This document shows positions 19,801 through 25,975 of a DNA stretch of 25,975 nt, piece after piece. The DNA is from Apostichopus parvimensis (lineage: Eukaryota > Echinodermata > Holothuroidea > Aspidochirotida > Stichopodidae). The first letter of the stretch is position 1. Every line of letters starts with the position of its first letter. The translations under genes were made by a program, and so were the position numbers. The stretch spans positions 1 to 25,975 of the forward strand of contig KN885369.1 in NCBI GenBank assembly GCA_000934455.1, read 5' to 3'. Under the pieces are notes generated by a model, which worked only from the letters and a program-made list of their open reading frames with translations, did no database searches and was not told the DNA's origin.

Positions 19801-22800
19801 TAGAAAAGGTATGAAAGTATTAACATCGTTATAAACCAGCACTAGCAAAGTAGCCATCTTCAATATTAAAATCAACTTTCATACAAATTTGCTAATTAAC
19901 CCACTGCTAAGCCAAGTAAGCACCTTTAATGTTAGCATCAACATTTACTGTTAATCAACCCTACCAAGATAGATATTTGCACCATTTCTTAAAGTCAACT
20001 TTCATACAAATTGGATATTACCCAGCACTAGCCAAGTAGTCGCCTCCAATATCAATTTATATAAAGTTGGTATTAACCAATGTTAGCCAAGTAGGCATCT
20101 TCAATGTTGACCTCTACATTTATGAAAATATCGCTATTAACCAGCCCTAGCCAAATAAGCAAATTAACTATTATAATCAATTTTTAATACAAAATTTTGT
20201 TATAAACCAGCACTCTGAGCCAAGGGTTGCATCTTCACTATTAAAATCAACTGTCATACAATGTTTGTTATTAACCAATGCTAGCCAAGTAGACTCCATA
20301 ATTTCTCCACTCAATAATGAGAATCTGATACAACATGGTACCTTTACAAATAAATGACCATCACTGCAGGTCTTACACAAAAGTTCCTTTTTCAGTATTA
20401 ATGATATTCTCAAATTGAAATATTACAAGTATGATGGCCTGTGTCTTCACAAGAGTGGCTTAACCACAGAAGTATTATACTTCAATGGTTAAACATTGCC
20501 TTCATATCTTACATCATAAAACTTAAGCTTTGCTCTATAAAATATTGAGGAAAGGATAGAATTTGGGAGGGGGGAAGCAAAATGCAGTAAATTGTTTTGG
20601 GTTTTTGTTTCTTGAGAAAAGAACAAGATGGGAATTTTGGGGAAGCTAGACTTGCACCCAAAGGCCAATTTTCAAAATAAAGAATACAGTAAGTAATGAG
20701 AGTAAATACCAGCGCGAAAGCGGAAATCGTGCGATTCAATTTTAACGTACATAGCATCGAAAAAAATTGGTTCGAAATATGTCCAAGCACGGTACACAAA
20801 TTTTCAATTTCTACATACATCAGGGATGAGCCTGGGGTAAAAAAAAAATTCATGGAACTTTGCCAAAATTGCGGTACAGGCTCCAGTTTGCGTATGCTAC
20901 AGTGTGTTAGGATACGGAAATTGAGAGGTCTAAATCTTGGAGGTAGAAAAGAAGTCACGGATATTCCGCCAATTCGCGGAAAAAGCTCATGTCTGATACA
21001 TACCTAAGCGTAGAGGAAATGGCACGGAAACAATCAAATTTCAAAGAAAAGATACCTTAAACTTTAAATTTCATATGGAGAGGTTCATATGGCAAGTTGT
21101 TAAATTTACCTAGCCGTTGGCCATTCCTCTTTGGAATAGGAAATATGTCCTCATCATCGTCATCATCACCATTGTAAAAGTCCTGCTCTGTCAGTGTGCT
21201 ATGTCGAGACAGCTTGTTACGAGACGGCATGGCCGTGGCTTCGGGATCAAACCTTGGTCCTTGAAAGTCTTCTGAAATATGTCATTGTTAATATATAAGC
21301 GAGGAAAGCAATAGCATTAATTATTAAAATGCAGCACAAATTATGAAAAGCTTTTTGAAGGGATTTGGAGTATAATTATGCATATTGGTTTGATACAGGC
21401 AATAAGATGGAAACACAGCACGTTCTTGATGCATGTTAACAGGGAAGATGGGAAGGGAATAGTTCATTTCCTTGTGGTTTTTTCATAAGTGTGGATTATA
21501 GCTTTTTACCTGCACTGACGGTTGCCCTCGGAAACGATGTTTCAAAGTCATCCCGTCGCCTGCGTGAGCCGATGAGATGGGCCCCTTCAGAATCTGAGGG
21601 TTAAAATTATATTATTTGTGATGAAAAAAATTACTGAAAACATAGTATATTTACCAAATGAATGCTTTAATGTTAGTTTATAGATTTTACTACTGGCCAA
21701 CCAAACAAGGGCTTGAACTAATTATATTAAACACAAATATTAAACACACACATTCATTAGAATGGGGCCTTCTAAATAAAGATTGACCCCTGTGCCTATG
21801 ACTTGAGTGTTTCATTGTACATTGACCTTTAAAGGCAAATCAAAGTTCCATTAGTGAGGGGAGGATGTTACTGTGAGCTAATTGTCCCATGCATAACATA
21901 TTATTTGTGGTCATTAAAAGTTCTGGTTTCCTAATATTGAGGGACAACTAAGTAGTCCAGCTGCTTTAACTATTGAGACTCTGATGTTTAAAGGGTCATT
22001 CCTCAAAAATTTAAATGTGGTTTTGAAATTTACAACATGGACTGAAAGCGGTGCAACACTTCAAAGTTAATTCTCTATCTAAAGTCACCCTTTAAGGGGC
22101 ATGATATTAACATAAATTTCAATCACAGATTCATGTCAGGTATTTTCTACTTTTCCATAAATTTTGTCACATTTAATGGCCACAAAGAATTCAATTTTAA
22201 TACTTGTCATTTTTAACATTCAACTTAAAGGACTACTCGCAGTTTCTTCCCACCTCACTACAAGCCTAACAAGAACCCAACAGGCACTGTGGTTCCTTGA
22301 TAAGTGGAATATTAAGGTGTTGCATGTCATCACCCAATATCATAGGTGATAAAATGAATGTATATTTAGGCCCACAAGTATCTGCTATTAACCAACAAAC
22401 TGTATTCCATGTTTGGTTCTATTTCAGGTTGTGGAATTATTGCAACTTTAAAATTTTGGCCTTAAAAAACCAAAAAATTGTGCCTAAGTGGTTGCAAAAA
22501 TATTTGGCCCAATCAAACTGGTCCAAAAATAAACTGGCCCCAAAAAATGGGACCCCAAATGGTCCCCACAACTTTGGGCCCAACAAATGTGTCCCACAAT
22601 GCATTTGAGGAATTGGGCCCACCCAGCTTAAAAATGGGCCCAGAATTTTGGATGTTAACAAAATATATAGGCCTACATGAACCAGCTGTTAACCAACAAC
22701 TGTATATCAAGTTTGGCTTCAATCCAACTAAAGGTTCACACACACCCATGCCAAACATGACTGCATTGGTTCCTTTGCTTCCAGCAAGGAGGCAAAATTA

Positions 22801-25800
22801 TCAAAATGTTAAACACAACTTTCAAGTTTTACTTGAAATAATGCAGCTTTTCAAAATATAAGAAATTGGTACATAAACTAGACAGAAGTACTTTATAAGT
22901 ACAGTATAAATAAATACACAGGAAACAAAAGAAATTTGATGAATCATTTACTAATGGCTTTAGCGATGATAAAAACCAAAAAACTTGTGCAACGTTTCAG
23001 AGACTTAACAGAGAGACAAATCATCATCACCAATGCTCATTTTAAACAGTAATTTGCTACTGCAATGAATGTTTCCATTTCAGTCACCAAGCATGCAACA
23101 GGCAAAGAAAATAAAAAATGTGCTACTGAAAGATACCAATTGAATTTAATGGGAACCCAAATTGCTCATTAAAAAATTAAACTGCACAAACTTGCCAGAA
23201 TTTTCCCACAAAAGTGGGAACGAAAAAGGAAGAAGGAGAAAAGAAGAGAATAAAATAAAATGAAATGAAAAATAAAAATTTCATAACAATAATTTATATA
23301 AACATGCAACACTGCCTACTTTATACTACACGAGCGATGATTAATAATGTACACAGTCTGTAACTGGCGAAACGAGTTCTACTTGTAGTAAGCATGCATG
23401 ATGAGTGGTGTGAAGGCAAAGCTACTTACAGCTACGTGAGCTTCTAGATATCTGACTGCTACTCTCCCAATGATCACTGAGAAGATCTGCAGCTTCCCCG
23501 ACTACAGAAAGCAAAATAAAAGCAGGCAAAGAAGAATATAATGAAAGCAAATTATAAACTTTGGCAGAATTAATAGAGTTAAAAGCTGAAAGGATGATTG
23601 AAAATAGGTTAAGAAATATTTGCAGGGATGTTATTTCATATTCTTTGGGGAGGGGAGGAGGAAGAGGGGGTGGGGGGTGAGGAAAGATGGAGAGGAAAAT
23701 CTTGGTGAGTATACAGCAGTAAAATGATCGTGCCTATAACTGCCTCCAATTTGATTGCATGTCATACTGAAAGAAGATATATGTTTGAACAAACTACAAT
23801 GTAAGGAAGGGGATGAATTTAAGCAATTTACAAAGGGACACCTGCAAACCACAATTGCGAACTTGTATTTTTTGTATATGTATGACTATGACTAAGTCGG
23901 CTAGGTTTTGATCAGACAGCCTTGAATGGGAACAAACCGGAGTTTGCGTTTAAAACATGCCAGGCAACGACGTACTGCCTCTCCTGTAATGACATCAACT
24001 GAATAAATTTACATTGAGTTGTAAATCGTTAAATTTTCACCCATAAACAGCATGAATTAAACACATGTATACTTTAGAAAAACATGCTTTATTTCACAAT
24101 TTGGCATTGAAGAGTGGCAAATGTTTCATATCACAGGTGTGCTAGTTCATCATGGATTATTTGTCTTTTTGTCATTTTAGTCATAAATTGGTAATGAGAA
24201 ATTCCTACAACATGTCTAAAAATAACTAGTGTATAACAATCTACTTTTTTTGTGAAACCAGTCCATTATGGTATCATTGGCTGTGTTTGCTCCAGTTGTG
24301 TTTGATTTTACTTATTTGGTACACATATCCATAAACTAAATGACAATGGGATGTTTGCTGCTGGCTTCTTTCTTTGGTGGTGAATGGGGAAGTGGTGAGG
24401 GAGGGAGGGGGGAGGGCAATGCAAAGTGGTCAAACAGGGAGGGAGGAGCCAAGAGGCAAAAAAGGTGGGGGTAAGATGAGAGTACAAAAATTAATCAGGG
24501 ATACATCCTGGTTAGTATTTCAGAAACTTCTCTGACAGCTTGGATTAGTGTTAATATTAGAATAATGCAGCCTACTTTACGTAACAATTTAGCCTTCTTC
24601 ACCTTGTCCAAAGTCATCTTGAAAACCAAACATGACATCACCACTGGTTGGTGCAACCTGATACGTGGCTCCTCGTCTTGAGAAGGGAGACTTTGTGTAG
24701 TTCAAAGTAATACCATCGTCAGGGTGGAGAGAGCCCGAAGAGCGGGGTTTCTTTTTGAAAACGGCATCTGTGAGGAGGAGGAGGAGGAGTAGGAGGAGGA
24801 GTAGGCGTAGATTGCAAGGAGAGAGCAAGCTGAGGTGAAAGAGCAAACCGCAGGTGAGAAGCTTGAGGATTGGCTGACGATATGAGACATCTGACTTATT
24901 TACGTCAGTCCTGATGATGCCAAACTTTAAAAGGTTATCATTCGAAATATCCAAGTATTAGACCCTAGATGCATTTAAACTTTGAACTTGTTCTCCTCAC
25001 GATGGACAGTCTTGATCAAAGACAGTAGGAACAAAATGTTTTACAATACCTAAATAAGCTGATAACCTTCAAGATAATCTTCCACTAGCTTCACACAAAT
25101 GACCTACTGTACGGAAGTAGTGTTCTGTACAATGTCTTGTATATATATGAAGTCTTTCTTTTCATATGAAAGAAAGAAATTGTTAACAGATATCATCAGT
25201 AGCTAGCCAAAATAAAACCTTATGAGCCTCCTTCTTGTATGTAAACGAGGCTACTGTAGGCTAGATACATCTTCTATGGAAGTAAGGAAAGCTATTTCTT
25301 TTTAGGACTTTAAATATCTTGTGAGACACTTAATACAACAAACTAAACAACAGAATCTCTGTTCAGGTGTAGTTGAAGTCAAGAGAAATGTCACTGGAAT
25401 GGAACTGCTCCTTTTTTTTTCACAGAAAAATATCTGAATAATAACCATAAAGTTTGGCATCACCACTGCCGACAGGGCTCAAAATAAAAGCTTGAAAGGG
25501 TTGGGTGAGGGGGATACAGAAATAAATCACTGATTATAATTACTCGTTTCAACAGGGAACTAAATTGCTATTAAGCAATTTTGTTGCCAAGTTAAGTTCA
25601 GGGATTTAAATGCAGGCTTTACATGCATTGAACATGTGCAGCAATTTGGTAATGTGCCTTCCATTCTCTGTTATTTCAAGCCCAGAGGTTGCATACATAA
25701 CCAAACCTTACAGAGGTACACACACACATATGTACTGCACTACTAAGGATAAAATATCACTGAACATACAACTGACGTGATTAATACCTGTATCCCTAGG

Positions 25801-25847
25801 CAACCTCTGAAAGCTGCGAGATTTATGTTCCATGTTTATAACCCAGT
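7850..25847 (-). CDS. GRID2IP: Delphilin-type formin (GRID2IP ortholog), C-terminal part, 17 exons
   Basis: Formins nucleate and cap actin filaments through a dimeric FH2 domain, with FH1 prolines recruiting profilin. Vertebrate delphilin is a postsynaptic scaffold binding the delta-2 glutamate receptor through PDZ domains. Seventeen exons join in one frame to 856 residues plus TAA. Residues 1-410 are a polar, Ser/Arg/Asp-rich linker; 427-470 is FH1 with runs of 14, 4 and 15 prolines; about 487-850 is a full FH2. Delphilin-like blocks include VKRLNWEKIQ, HKKAHNTAILLGHLRLP, KLAKVLELVLAMGNYMN, GFKISILTELDTTKTSDNKS and FFNIFALFTSKF. The Ile of NTAILL sits where other formins keep an Ile needed for actin binding. 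There is no DAD motif after FH2: the protein stops 11 codons into the last exon, as delphilin does. PDZ and harmonin-like domains would be upstream, off the window. Confidence 0.95.
7886..8383 (-). other. Last delphilin intron with acceptor-like repeat
   Basis: 498-base intron in frame 0. The array at 8008-8175 is T-rich with repeated TATAG on the transcribed strand, lying 120-290 bases before the true acceptor. Confidence 0.8.
8008..8175 (+). repeat. ~13-bp A-rich array (ataacaaaagact)
   Basis: About twelve to fourteen degenerate copies of ataacaaaagact with unit lengths of 10 to 14 bases and two A-run expansions. On the transcribed strand of delphilin a unit reads agtcttttgttat, and its junction with the next gives ttttgttatag. 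Confidence 0.88.
8384..8623 (-). CDS. GRID2IP: Delphilin exon, C-terminal FH2
   Basis: 80 codons, frame 0 at both ends. Acceptor ttccgtag, donor tgc|gtaagt. Encodes the long post-domain helices starting VLKTDLELLLEELADAED, then QKTAKYFGEDAANIESD and FFNIFALFTSKFC. The FFGED and FF-x-IF-x-F patterns are typical of the end of FH2 domains. Confidence 0.95.
8624..9344 (-). other. Delphilin intron
   Basis: 721-base intron. It contains a run of 21 A at 9153-9173, which could be a degraded retroelement tail. An open frame at 8742-8960 on the plus strand has no support. Confidence 0.75.
9345..9527 (-). CDS. GRID2IP: Delphilin exon, FH2 post-domain start
   Basis: 61 codons, frame 0 to 0. Acceptor atatcttag, donor cag|gtaaga. 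Begins LDTTKTSDNKSTFLHMVAKA, the conserved FH2 stretch (T-K-x-x-D-x-K-x-T-x-LH) that contributes to actin contact in formins, then a coiled-coil-like stretch ending SLREELDELSEQLQ. Confidence 0.96.
9528..10251 (-). other. Delphilin intron carrying MITE copy 1
   Basis: 724-base intron, half of it the element at 9688-10047. The remainder has no recognisable content. Confidence 0.8.
9688..10047 (+). mobile_element. MITE-like element, copy 1 (360 bp)
   Basis: Bounded by terminal inverted repeats: the left end reads agggtgtgaagactcgcgc and the right end, inverted, reads aggcactgaagactccccc. It is flanked on both sides by TTAA (9684-9687 and 10048-10051), a possible target-site duplication. The interior has no transposase frame. 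The reverse complement of 13593-13954 aligns along nearly its whole length with few gaps, e.g. tatcacgtttcattactgtc in both. TTAA duplication recalls piggyBac-type insertion, but the family is not identified. Confidence 0.85.
10252..10338 (-). CDS. GRID2IP: Delphilin exon, FH2 GNYMN signature
   Basis: 29 codons, frame 0 to 0. Acceptor catgacaacag, donor gag|gtaaat. Encodes LVLAMGNYMNQGNQ, then AGATGFKISILTE. The GN-Y-x-N...G-x-A-x-GF-x-I-x-x-L signature is the best conserved part of all FH2 domains. Confidence 0.97.
10339..10833 (-). other. Delphilin intron with retroelement-like tail
   Basis: 495-base intron. Around 10490-10655 the plus strand is T-rich and ends gcgctatataagttgcatat then an ATT-rich run, resembling the 3' tail of L2-type LINE or SINE elements. 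Nothing else recognised. Confidence 0.65.
10490..10655 (+). mobile_element. Possible retroelement 3' tail
   Basis: The string gcgctatataa followed within about 20 bases by ataattattat is a pattern I associate with 3' ends of L2-clade LINEs and dependent SINEs in aquatic animals. The body upstream is T-rich and shows no coding frame. The left boundary is a guess. Confidence 0.4.
10834..10989 (-). CDS. GRID2IP: Delphilin exon, FH2 knob region
   Basis: 52 codons, frame 0 to 0. Acceptor tttttttttag, donor gag|gtaaga. Starts LSQIPGYKLRIDALLFKATF, then a charged helix EEELNMIKEASKQLRES and QKLAKVLE. The order PGYKLR-IDALLFK-F...KLAK-LEL matches delphilin closely. Confidence 0.96.
10990..11365 (-). 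other. Delphilin intron with 41-bp duplication
   Basis: 376-base intron. It contains a two-copy 41-base tandem repeat at 11091-11172 and a short ggattagacatt repeat near 11205-11242. Confidence 0.75.
11091..11172 (+). repeat. 41-bp tandem duplication
   Basis: Two adjacent units, 11091-11131 and 11132-11172, each starting caaagaggtattaatggcaa and differing at only a few positions, so probably fairly recent. Confidence 0.9.
11366..11434 (-). CDS. GRID2IP: Delphilin exon, FH2
   Basis: 23 codons, frame 0 to 0. Acceptor gttcattttag; the donor gag|gttggt is weak. Encodes VLKLDQFTSKKSQLSEPDRF then ALE. LSEPDRFALE corresponds to the delphilin LSEPDQFVLQ block. Confidence 0.92.
11589..11716 (-). CDS. 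GRID2IP: Delphilin exon, FH2 ILLGHLRLP
   Basis: Starts one base into an Ala codon and ends in frame 0. Acceptor ttggttccag, donor gag|gtataa. Encodes ILLGHLRLPIEEIKKDIINM, then DTRRFSVSHIKQLSTFAPDE and LE. The first Ile is the residue placed like the actin-binding Ile of other FH2 domains. The open frame on the plus strand at 11687-11869 is chance. Confidence 0.96.
11985..12200 (+). mobile_element. tRNA-Thr-like SINE, copy A
   Basis: Contains a perfect anticodon arm at 12064-12080: stem CTGGG, loop CTTGTAA, stem CCCAG, reading anticodon TGT (Thr). The D-arm is degraded. It shares with copy B the leader ggattgctaccaacta, the anticodon arm and a downstream block around taacacac(g/a)ctgatgt. 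A C run precedes it. Boundaries are approximate. Confidence 0.6.
12427..12705 (+). mobile_element. tRNA-Thr-like SINE, copy B
   Basis: After ggattgctaccaactact comes ggctggatatctcagtgtgg (A-box-like), tatagcgctgggcttgtaac, then a B-box-like tgtttcatacc at 12520-12530. One half of the anticodon stem is damaged here but intact in copy A. The tail shares taacacacactgatgt with copy A. No RNA polymerase III terminator was resolved. Confidence 0.6.
12984..13049 (-). CDS. GRID2IP: Delphilin exon, FH2 HKKAHNTA
   Basis: 66 bases, phase 1 at both ends. Acceptor gatctttccag, donor g|gtaagt. Encodes TSPRDKKAHISVINHKKAHN then T, and the first base of an Ala codon. With the next exon it makes HKKAHNTAILLGHLRLP, matching delphilin HKKAYNTSILLAHLKL. 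Confidence 0.95.
13050..14174 (-). other. Delphilin intron carrying MITE copy 2
   Basis: 1125-base intron with the element at 13593-13954. A C run at 13971-13984 lies just outside it. Open frames at 13282-13629 and 13840-14211 overlap the element and have no family support. Confidence 0.8.
13593..13954 (-). mobile_element. MITE-like element, copy 2 (362 bp), inverted
   Basis: Same element as 9688-10047 in the opposite orientation. Its ends read aggcattgaagactcgcccc and, inverted, agggtgtgaagactcgcgc. The flank is TTAA on one side (13955-13958) and TCAA on the other (13589-13592), consistent with one mutation in a TTAA duplication. Differences from copy 1 are scattered substitutions, short indels and T-run growth near 13848. 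Confidence 0.85.
14175..14259 (-). CDS. GRID2IP: Delphilin exon, FH2 lasso/linker
   Basis: 28 codons plus one base. Acceptor ctctttctatag, donor c|gtaagt. Encodes IGEDEAYLHEVIKHLELEDK then FSTVSKPK. It directly follows the TIWNA end of the previous exon, as TIW...LGED does in vertebrate delphilin. Confidence 0.94.
14260..14913 (-). other. Delphilin intron
   Basis: 654-base intron. It holds an AT-rich patch near 14340-14450 with an inverted pair agtatta/taatact (14400-14428) and a C run at 14522-14537. Nothing else recognised. Confidence 0.7.
14914..15206 (-). CDS. GRID2IP: Delphilin exon, FH1 and start of FH2
   Basis: Starts in phase 1, ends in frame 0. Acceptor gatattctacag, donor gca|gtgagt. 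After LPSDDSIYHQVTKPDS come 14 prolines, VQLVSSSLPA, four prolines, Ala, 15 prolines, SNGF, five Asn and GWTTAGK, then MYVKRLNWEKIQSTENTIWN, the FH2 lasso with its conserved Trp residues. The prolines would bind profilin. The coding strand is almost pure CCN, giving the complement a long GGN run and phantom poly-Gly frames. The run length could vary between alleles. Confidence 0.95.
15375..15431 (-). CDS. Candidate cassette exon of delphilin
   Basis: On the minus strand a 57-base open stretch between ttgag (acceptor) and gtaaac (donor), phase 1 at both ends, so it would insert cleanly between the neighbouring phase-1 exons. It would add GCSEMKRRKGFASFENIPV. The acceptor context is poor: the better-looking gatgcag ten bases... 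inside the stretch (exon start 15424) would shift the frame. No homolog is known to me. Treat as a prediction only. Confidence 0.3.
15490..15835 (+). repeat. Tetranucleotide microsatellite (GTAG/GTAT)n
   Basis: About 345 bases of interspersed gtag, gtat, gtgt and ttg units such as gtaggtatgtaggtaggtgt. The minus strand has a 111-codon phantom frame of repeated PTYLPTYIPTY, which is a translation of the repeat. Confidence 0.95.
16069..16569 (-). CDS. GRID2IP: Delphilin large linker exon
   Basis: About 166 codons, phase 1 at both ends. The donor is g|gttaga. The start has three in-frame acceptors (exon from 16569, 16566 or 16560). Encodes a disordered, Ser/Arg/His/Pro-rich stretch: ADLVSDDDVASTRSHLSLPR, RSTRSSRSLNN, SPPDSPVGSPPMY, LYAKIKPHHHPSRS and SSHSSPFSSREPSV. 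There is no folded domain. Basic Ser patches and SP sites suggest phosphorylation or partner binding, which is inference. It is included because it is the longest open frame in the region and its phases match both neighbours. Confidence 0.9.
16570..17628 (-). other. Delphilin intron, nothing recognised
   Basis: 1059-base AT-rich phase-1 intron. I see no repeat array, element or exon in it apart from a short aattaatcaccatta direct repeat near 16848-16906. Confidence 0.7.
17629..17817 (-). CDS. GRID2IP: Delphilin linker exon (DYQMDDIDNGYH)
   Basis: 189 bases, phase 1 to 1. Acceptor tttcctcttacag, donor g|gtaagt. Encodes DYQMDDIDNGYHPEDHIIYY, a basic stretch RPRSRPRHTRTSFPPDP, and ERDMYRRSGFYVFNPLA. 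It is rich in Tyr and Arg with no known domain. Longer open frames here read through the acceptor into the intron. Confidence 0.88.
18201..18328 (+). repeat. ~48-bp tandem repeat, 2 to 3 copies
   Basis: Units at 18201-18245 and 18246-18294 share atttaca, ggtaccagtc, actgt and tgtaccagtct. A partial third copy runs to about 18328 (cctattggtac). Confidence 0.75.
19825..20292 (+). repeat. Degenerate ~70-bp satellite-like array
   Basis: Roughly six or seven copies of a unit containing ttattaaccagcactagcca, then aagtaggcatcttcaat, attaaaatcaa and tttcatacaaatttg. Copies differ by many substitutions and indels. The short minus-strand frames here are chance. Confidence 0.75.
20695..21030. other. 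CpG-rich block in an intron
   Basis: About 18 CpG dinucleotides in 330 bases (for example gcgcgaaagcgg, atcgtgcgatt, ttcgcgg), against a CpG-poor surround. Both strands are open for long stretches, 103 and 149 codons, but neither product resembles a family I know and no splice sites frame them. It may be a young insertion of an unidentified repeat. Confidence 0.45.
21110..21271 (-). CDS. GRID2IP: Delphilin linker exon with acidic cluster
   Basis: 162 bases, phase 1 to 1. Acceptor gacatatttcag, donor g|gtaaat. Encodes DFQGPRFDPEATAMPSRNKL, SRHSTLTEQDFYN, an acidic run GDDDDDED, and IFPIPKRNGQRL. The acidic run comes from a GAT/GAC repeat. Confidence 0.88.
21510..21593 (-). CDS. GRID2IP: Delphilin linker exon (RRRR)
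   Basis: 84 bases, phase 1 to 1. Acceptor taaccctcag, donor g|gtaaaa. Encodes SEGAHLIGSRRRRDDFETSF and PRATVSA. It is separated from the next exon by a short intron of 238 bases. Confidence 0.85.
21594..23429 (-). other. Delphilin intron with repeat pair
   Basis: 1836-base phase-1 intron. It holds a ~65-base direct repeat (22359-22425 and 22662-22725) around a stretch rich in GGGCCC and gg(c/t)cc words. The rest is AT-rich with nothing recognised. Confidence 0.7.
22359..22725 (+). repeat. Direct repeat pair flanking a GGGCCC-rich core
   Basis: The copies at 22359-22425 and 22662-22725 share tata(t)(t)aggcc, acatgaaccagctgttaacc-like blocks (second copy), aaccaacaa, ctgtat and gtttgg. The 236-base core has three GGGCCC sites (22576, 22615, 22636) and repeated ggccc/gtccc words. 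Open frames on both strands of the core (QTGPKINWPQKMGP and similar) reflect this repetition. Confidence 0.6.
23430..23501 (-). CDS. GRID2IP: Delphilin linker exon (GEAADLLSDHW)
   Basis: 72 bases, phase 1 to 1. Acceptor ttgctttctgtag, donor t|gtaagt. Encodes GEAADLLSDHWESSSQISRS then SRS. Short, but well-formed splice sites and phase agreement on both sides support it. Confidence 0.82.
23502..24602 (-). other. Delphilin intron with pyrimidine tracts
   Basis: 1101-base phase-1 intron. On the plus strand it has G/A-rich tracts at 23644-23692 and 24383-24477, which are C/T-rich in the transcript. Nothing else recognised. Confidence 0.7.
24603..24767 (-). CDS. GRID2IP: Delphilin linker exon (AVFKKKPRSSG)
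   Basis: 165 bases, phase 1 to 1. Acceptor ctcctcctcacag, donor g|gtgaag. Encodes AVFKKKPRSSGSLHPDDGIT, LNYTKSPFSRRGATYQVAPT and SGDVMFGFQDDFGQ. Reading through the donor gives GEEG and a stop. The polypyrimidine tract is an expanded CTC microsatellite. Confidence 0.88.
24768..25787 (-). other. Delphilin intron
   Basis: 1020-base phase-1 intron. The CTC/CTA microsatellite at 24772-24806 abuts its acceptor. A near-palindrome ctttcttttcatatgaaaga lies at 25154-25173. Nothing else recognised. Confidence 0.7.
24772..24806 (-). repeat. CTC-rich microsatellite forming a splice acceptor tract
   Basis: On the transcribed strand CTC triplets with CTA interruptions run directly into cacag and the exon at 24767. 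The plus strand reads as gaggag repeats. Confidence 0.88.
25788..25847 (-). CDS. GRID2IP: Delphilin linker exon (first visible)
   Basis: 60 bases, phase 1 to 1. Acceptor ttttctcctgcag, donor g|gtatta. Encodes WVINMEHKSRSFQRLPRDT and joins the next exon through a split Asp codon. Upstream exons with PDZ and harmonin-like domains are not in the window. Confidence 0.82.
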
Positions 25848-25975
25848 CTGCAGGAGAAAATATTCCATTTGACAGACACAGTAGTACATCACATAGAAAA
25901 CAGTCGGATACCTTGGATACGTGAAAGCTTTTTCTTATTCGTTTTTTTTTCCTTCCTTTTTTTCAATTTTTTTTT
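25848..25975 (-). other. Start of a delphilin intron, T-rich edge
   Basis: Intron sequence up to the window edge. The last ~36 bases of the plus strand are almost pure T and C. No exon seen. Confidence 0.6.

Larger units (their letters stand above)
17818..21109 (-). other. Largest visible delphilin intron
   Basis: 3292-base phase-1 intron. Contents are C/T-rich tracts on the transcribed strand (17903-17932, 18612-18645, 20563-20577), a ~48-bp tandem repeat at 18201-18328, the ~70-bp degenerate array at 19825-20292, and a CpG-rich block at 20695-21030. No further exon is supported, although I could not exclude small phase-1 cassettes. Confidence 0.65.

Noticed and set aside
20509..21007. Minus-strand 149-codon and plus-strand 103-codon frames
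   Set aside because: Both are unframed by splice sites and unlike any family I recognise; reported only as a CpG-rich block.
22297..22861. Overlapping plus and minus frames of 74 to 127 codons
   Set aside because: They arise from the repetitive GGGCCC-rich core, are open on both strands and have no homolog.

Overview
This is animal nuclear DNA. It is AT-rich, contains no prokaryote-style genes, and its coding capacity lies in short exons bounded by GT...AG introns, with many minisatellites, microsatellites and degenerate transposable elements. Both genes are metazoan families. The repeat types (a tRNA-Thr-like SINE, a 'gcgctatataa' retroelement tail) suggest a marine invertebrate, perhaps a deuterostome such as an echinoderm. 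The species assignment is inference and weak.

Plus strand, 1-4066: the 3' half of a gene for the huntingtin-associated protein HAP40 (F8A). Six coding exons (72-129, 970-1124, 2075-2156, 3025-3074, 3547-3602, 3973-4066) join in one frame to give the C-terminal ~164 residues, ending with TAA at 4064-4066. The 5' part lies off the left edge.

Minus strand, 25847-7850: the 3' part of a delphilin (GRID2IP) gene, a formin. Seventeen coding exons join without a frame break into 856 codons plus stop. They encode a long low-complexity linker (seven exons, 25847-16069), a poly-proline FH1 region and the start of FH2 (14914-15206), and the rest of a complete FH2 actin-assembly domain (14259-7850). The PDZ and harmonin-like domains expected at the N terminus of delphilin would lie beyond the right edge.

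The two genes are convergent, with 3.8 kb of UTR and intergenic sequence between the stop codons (4067-7849), including a 27-bp minisatellite. Nothing suggests that they work together: HAP40 is a helical-repeat partner of huntingtin, and delphilin is a synaptic or cytoskeletal scaffold formin.

The structure most worth following up is in the delphilin introns. Two ~360-bp copies of one MITE-like element lie in opposite orientation (9688-10047 and 13593-13954) and bracket exactly five FH2 exons, an arrangement known to favour back-splicing and dsRNA formation. Other points are a run of frame-neutral phase-1 linker exons, a triple tandem splice acceptor, a candidate extra cassette exon (15375-15431), an array of acceptor-like repeats in the last intron, and a G-rich minisatellite filling much of the last HAP40 intron. 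I did not find a clearly new multi-gene system.
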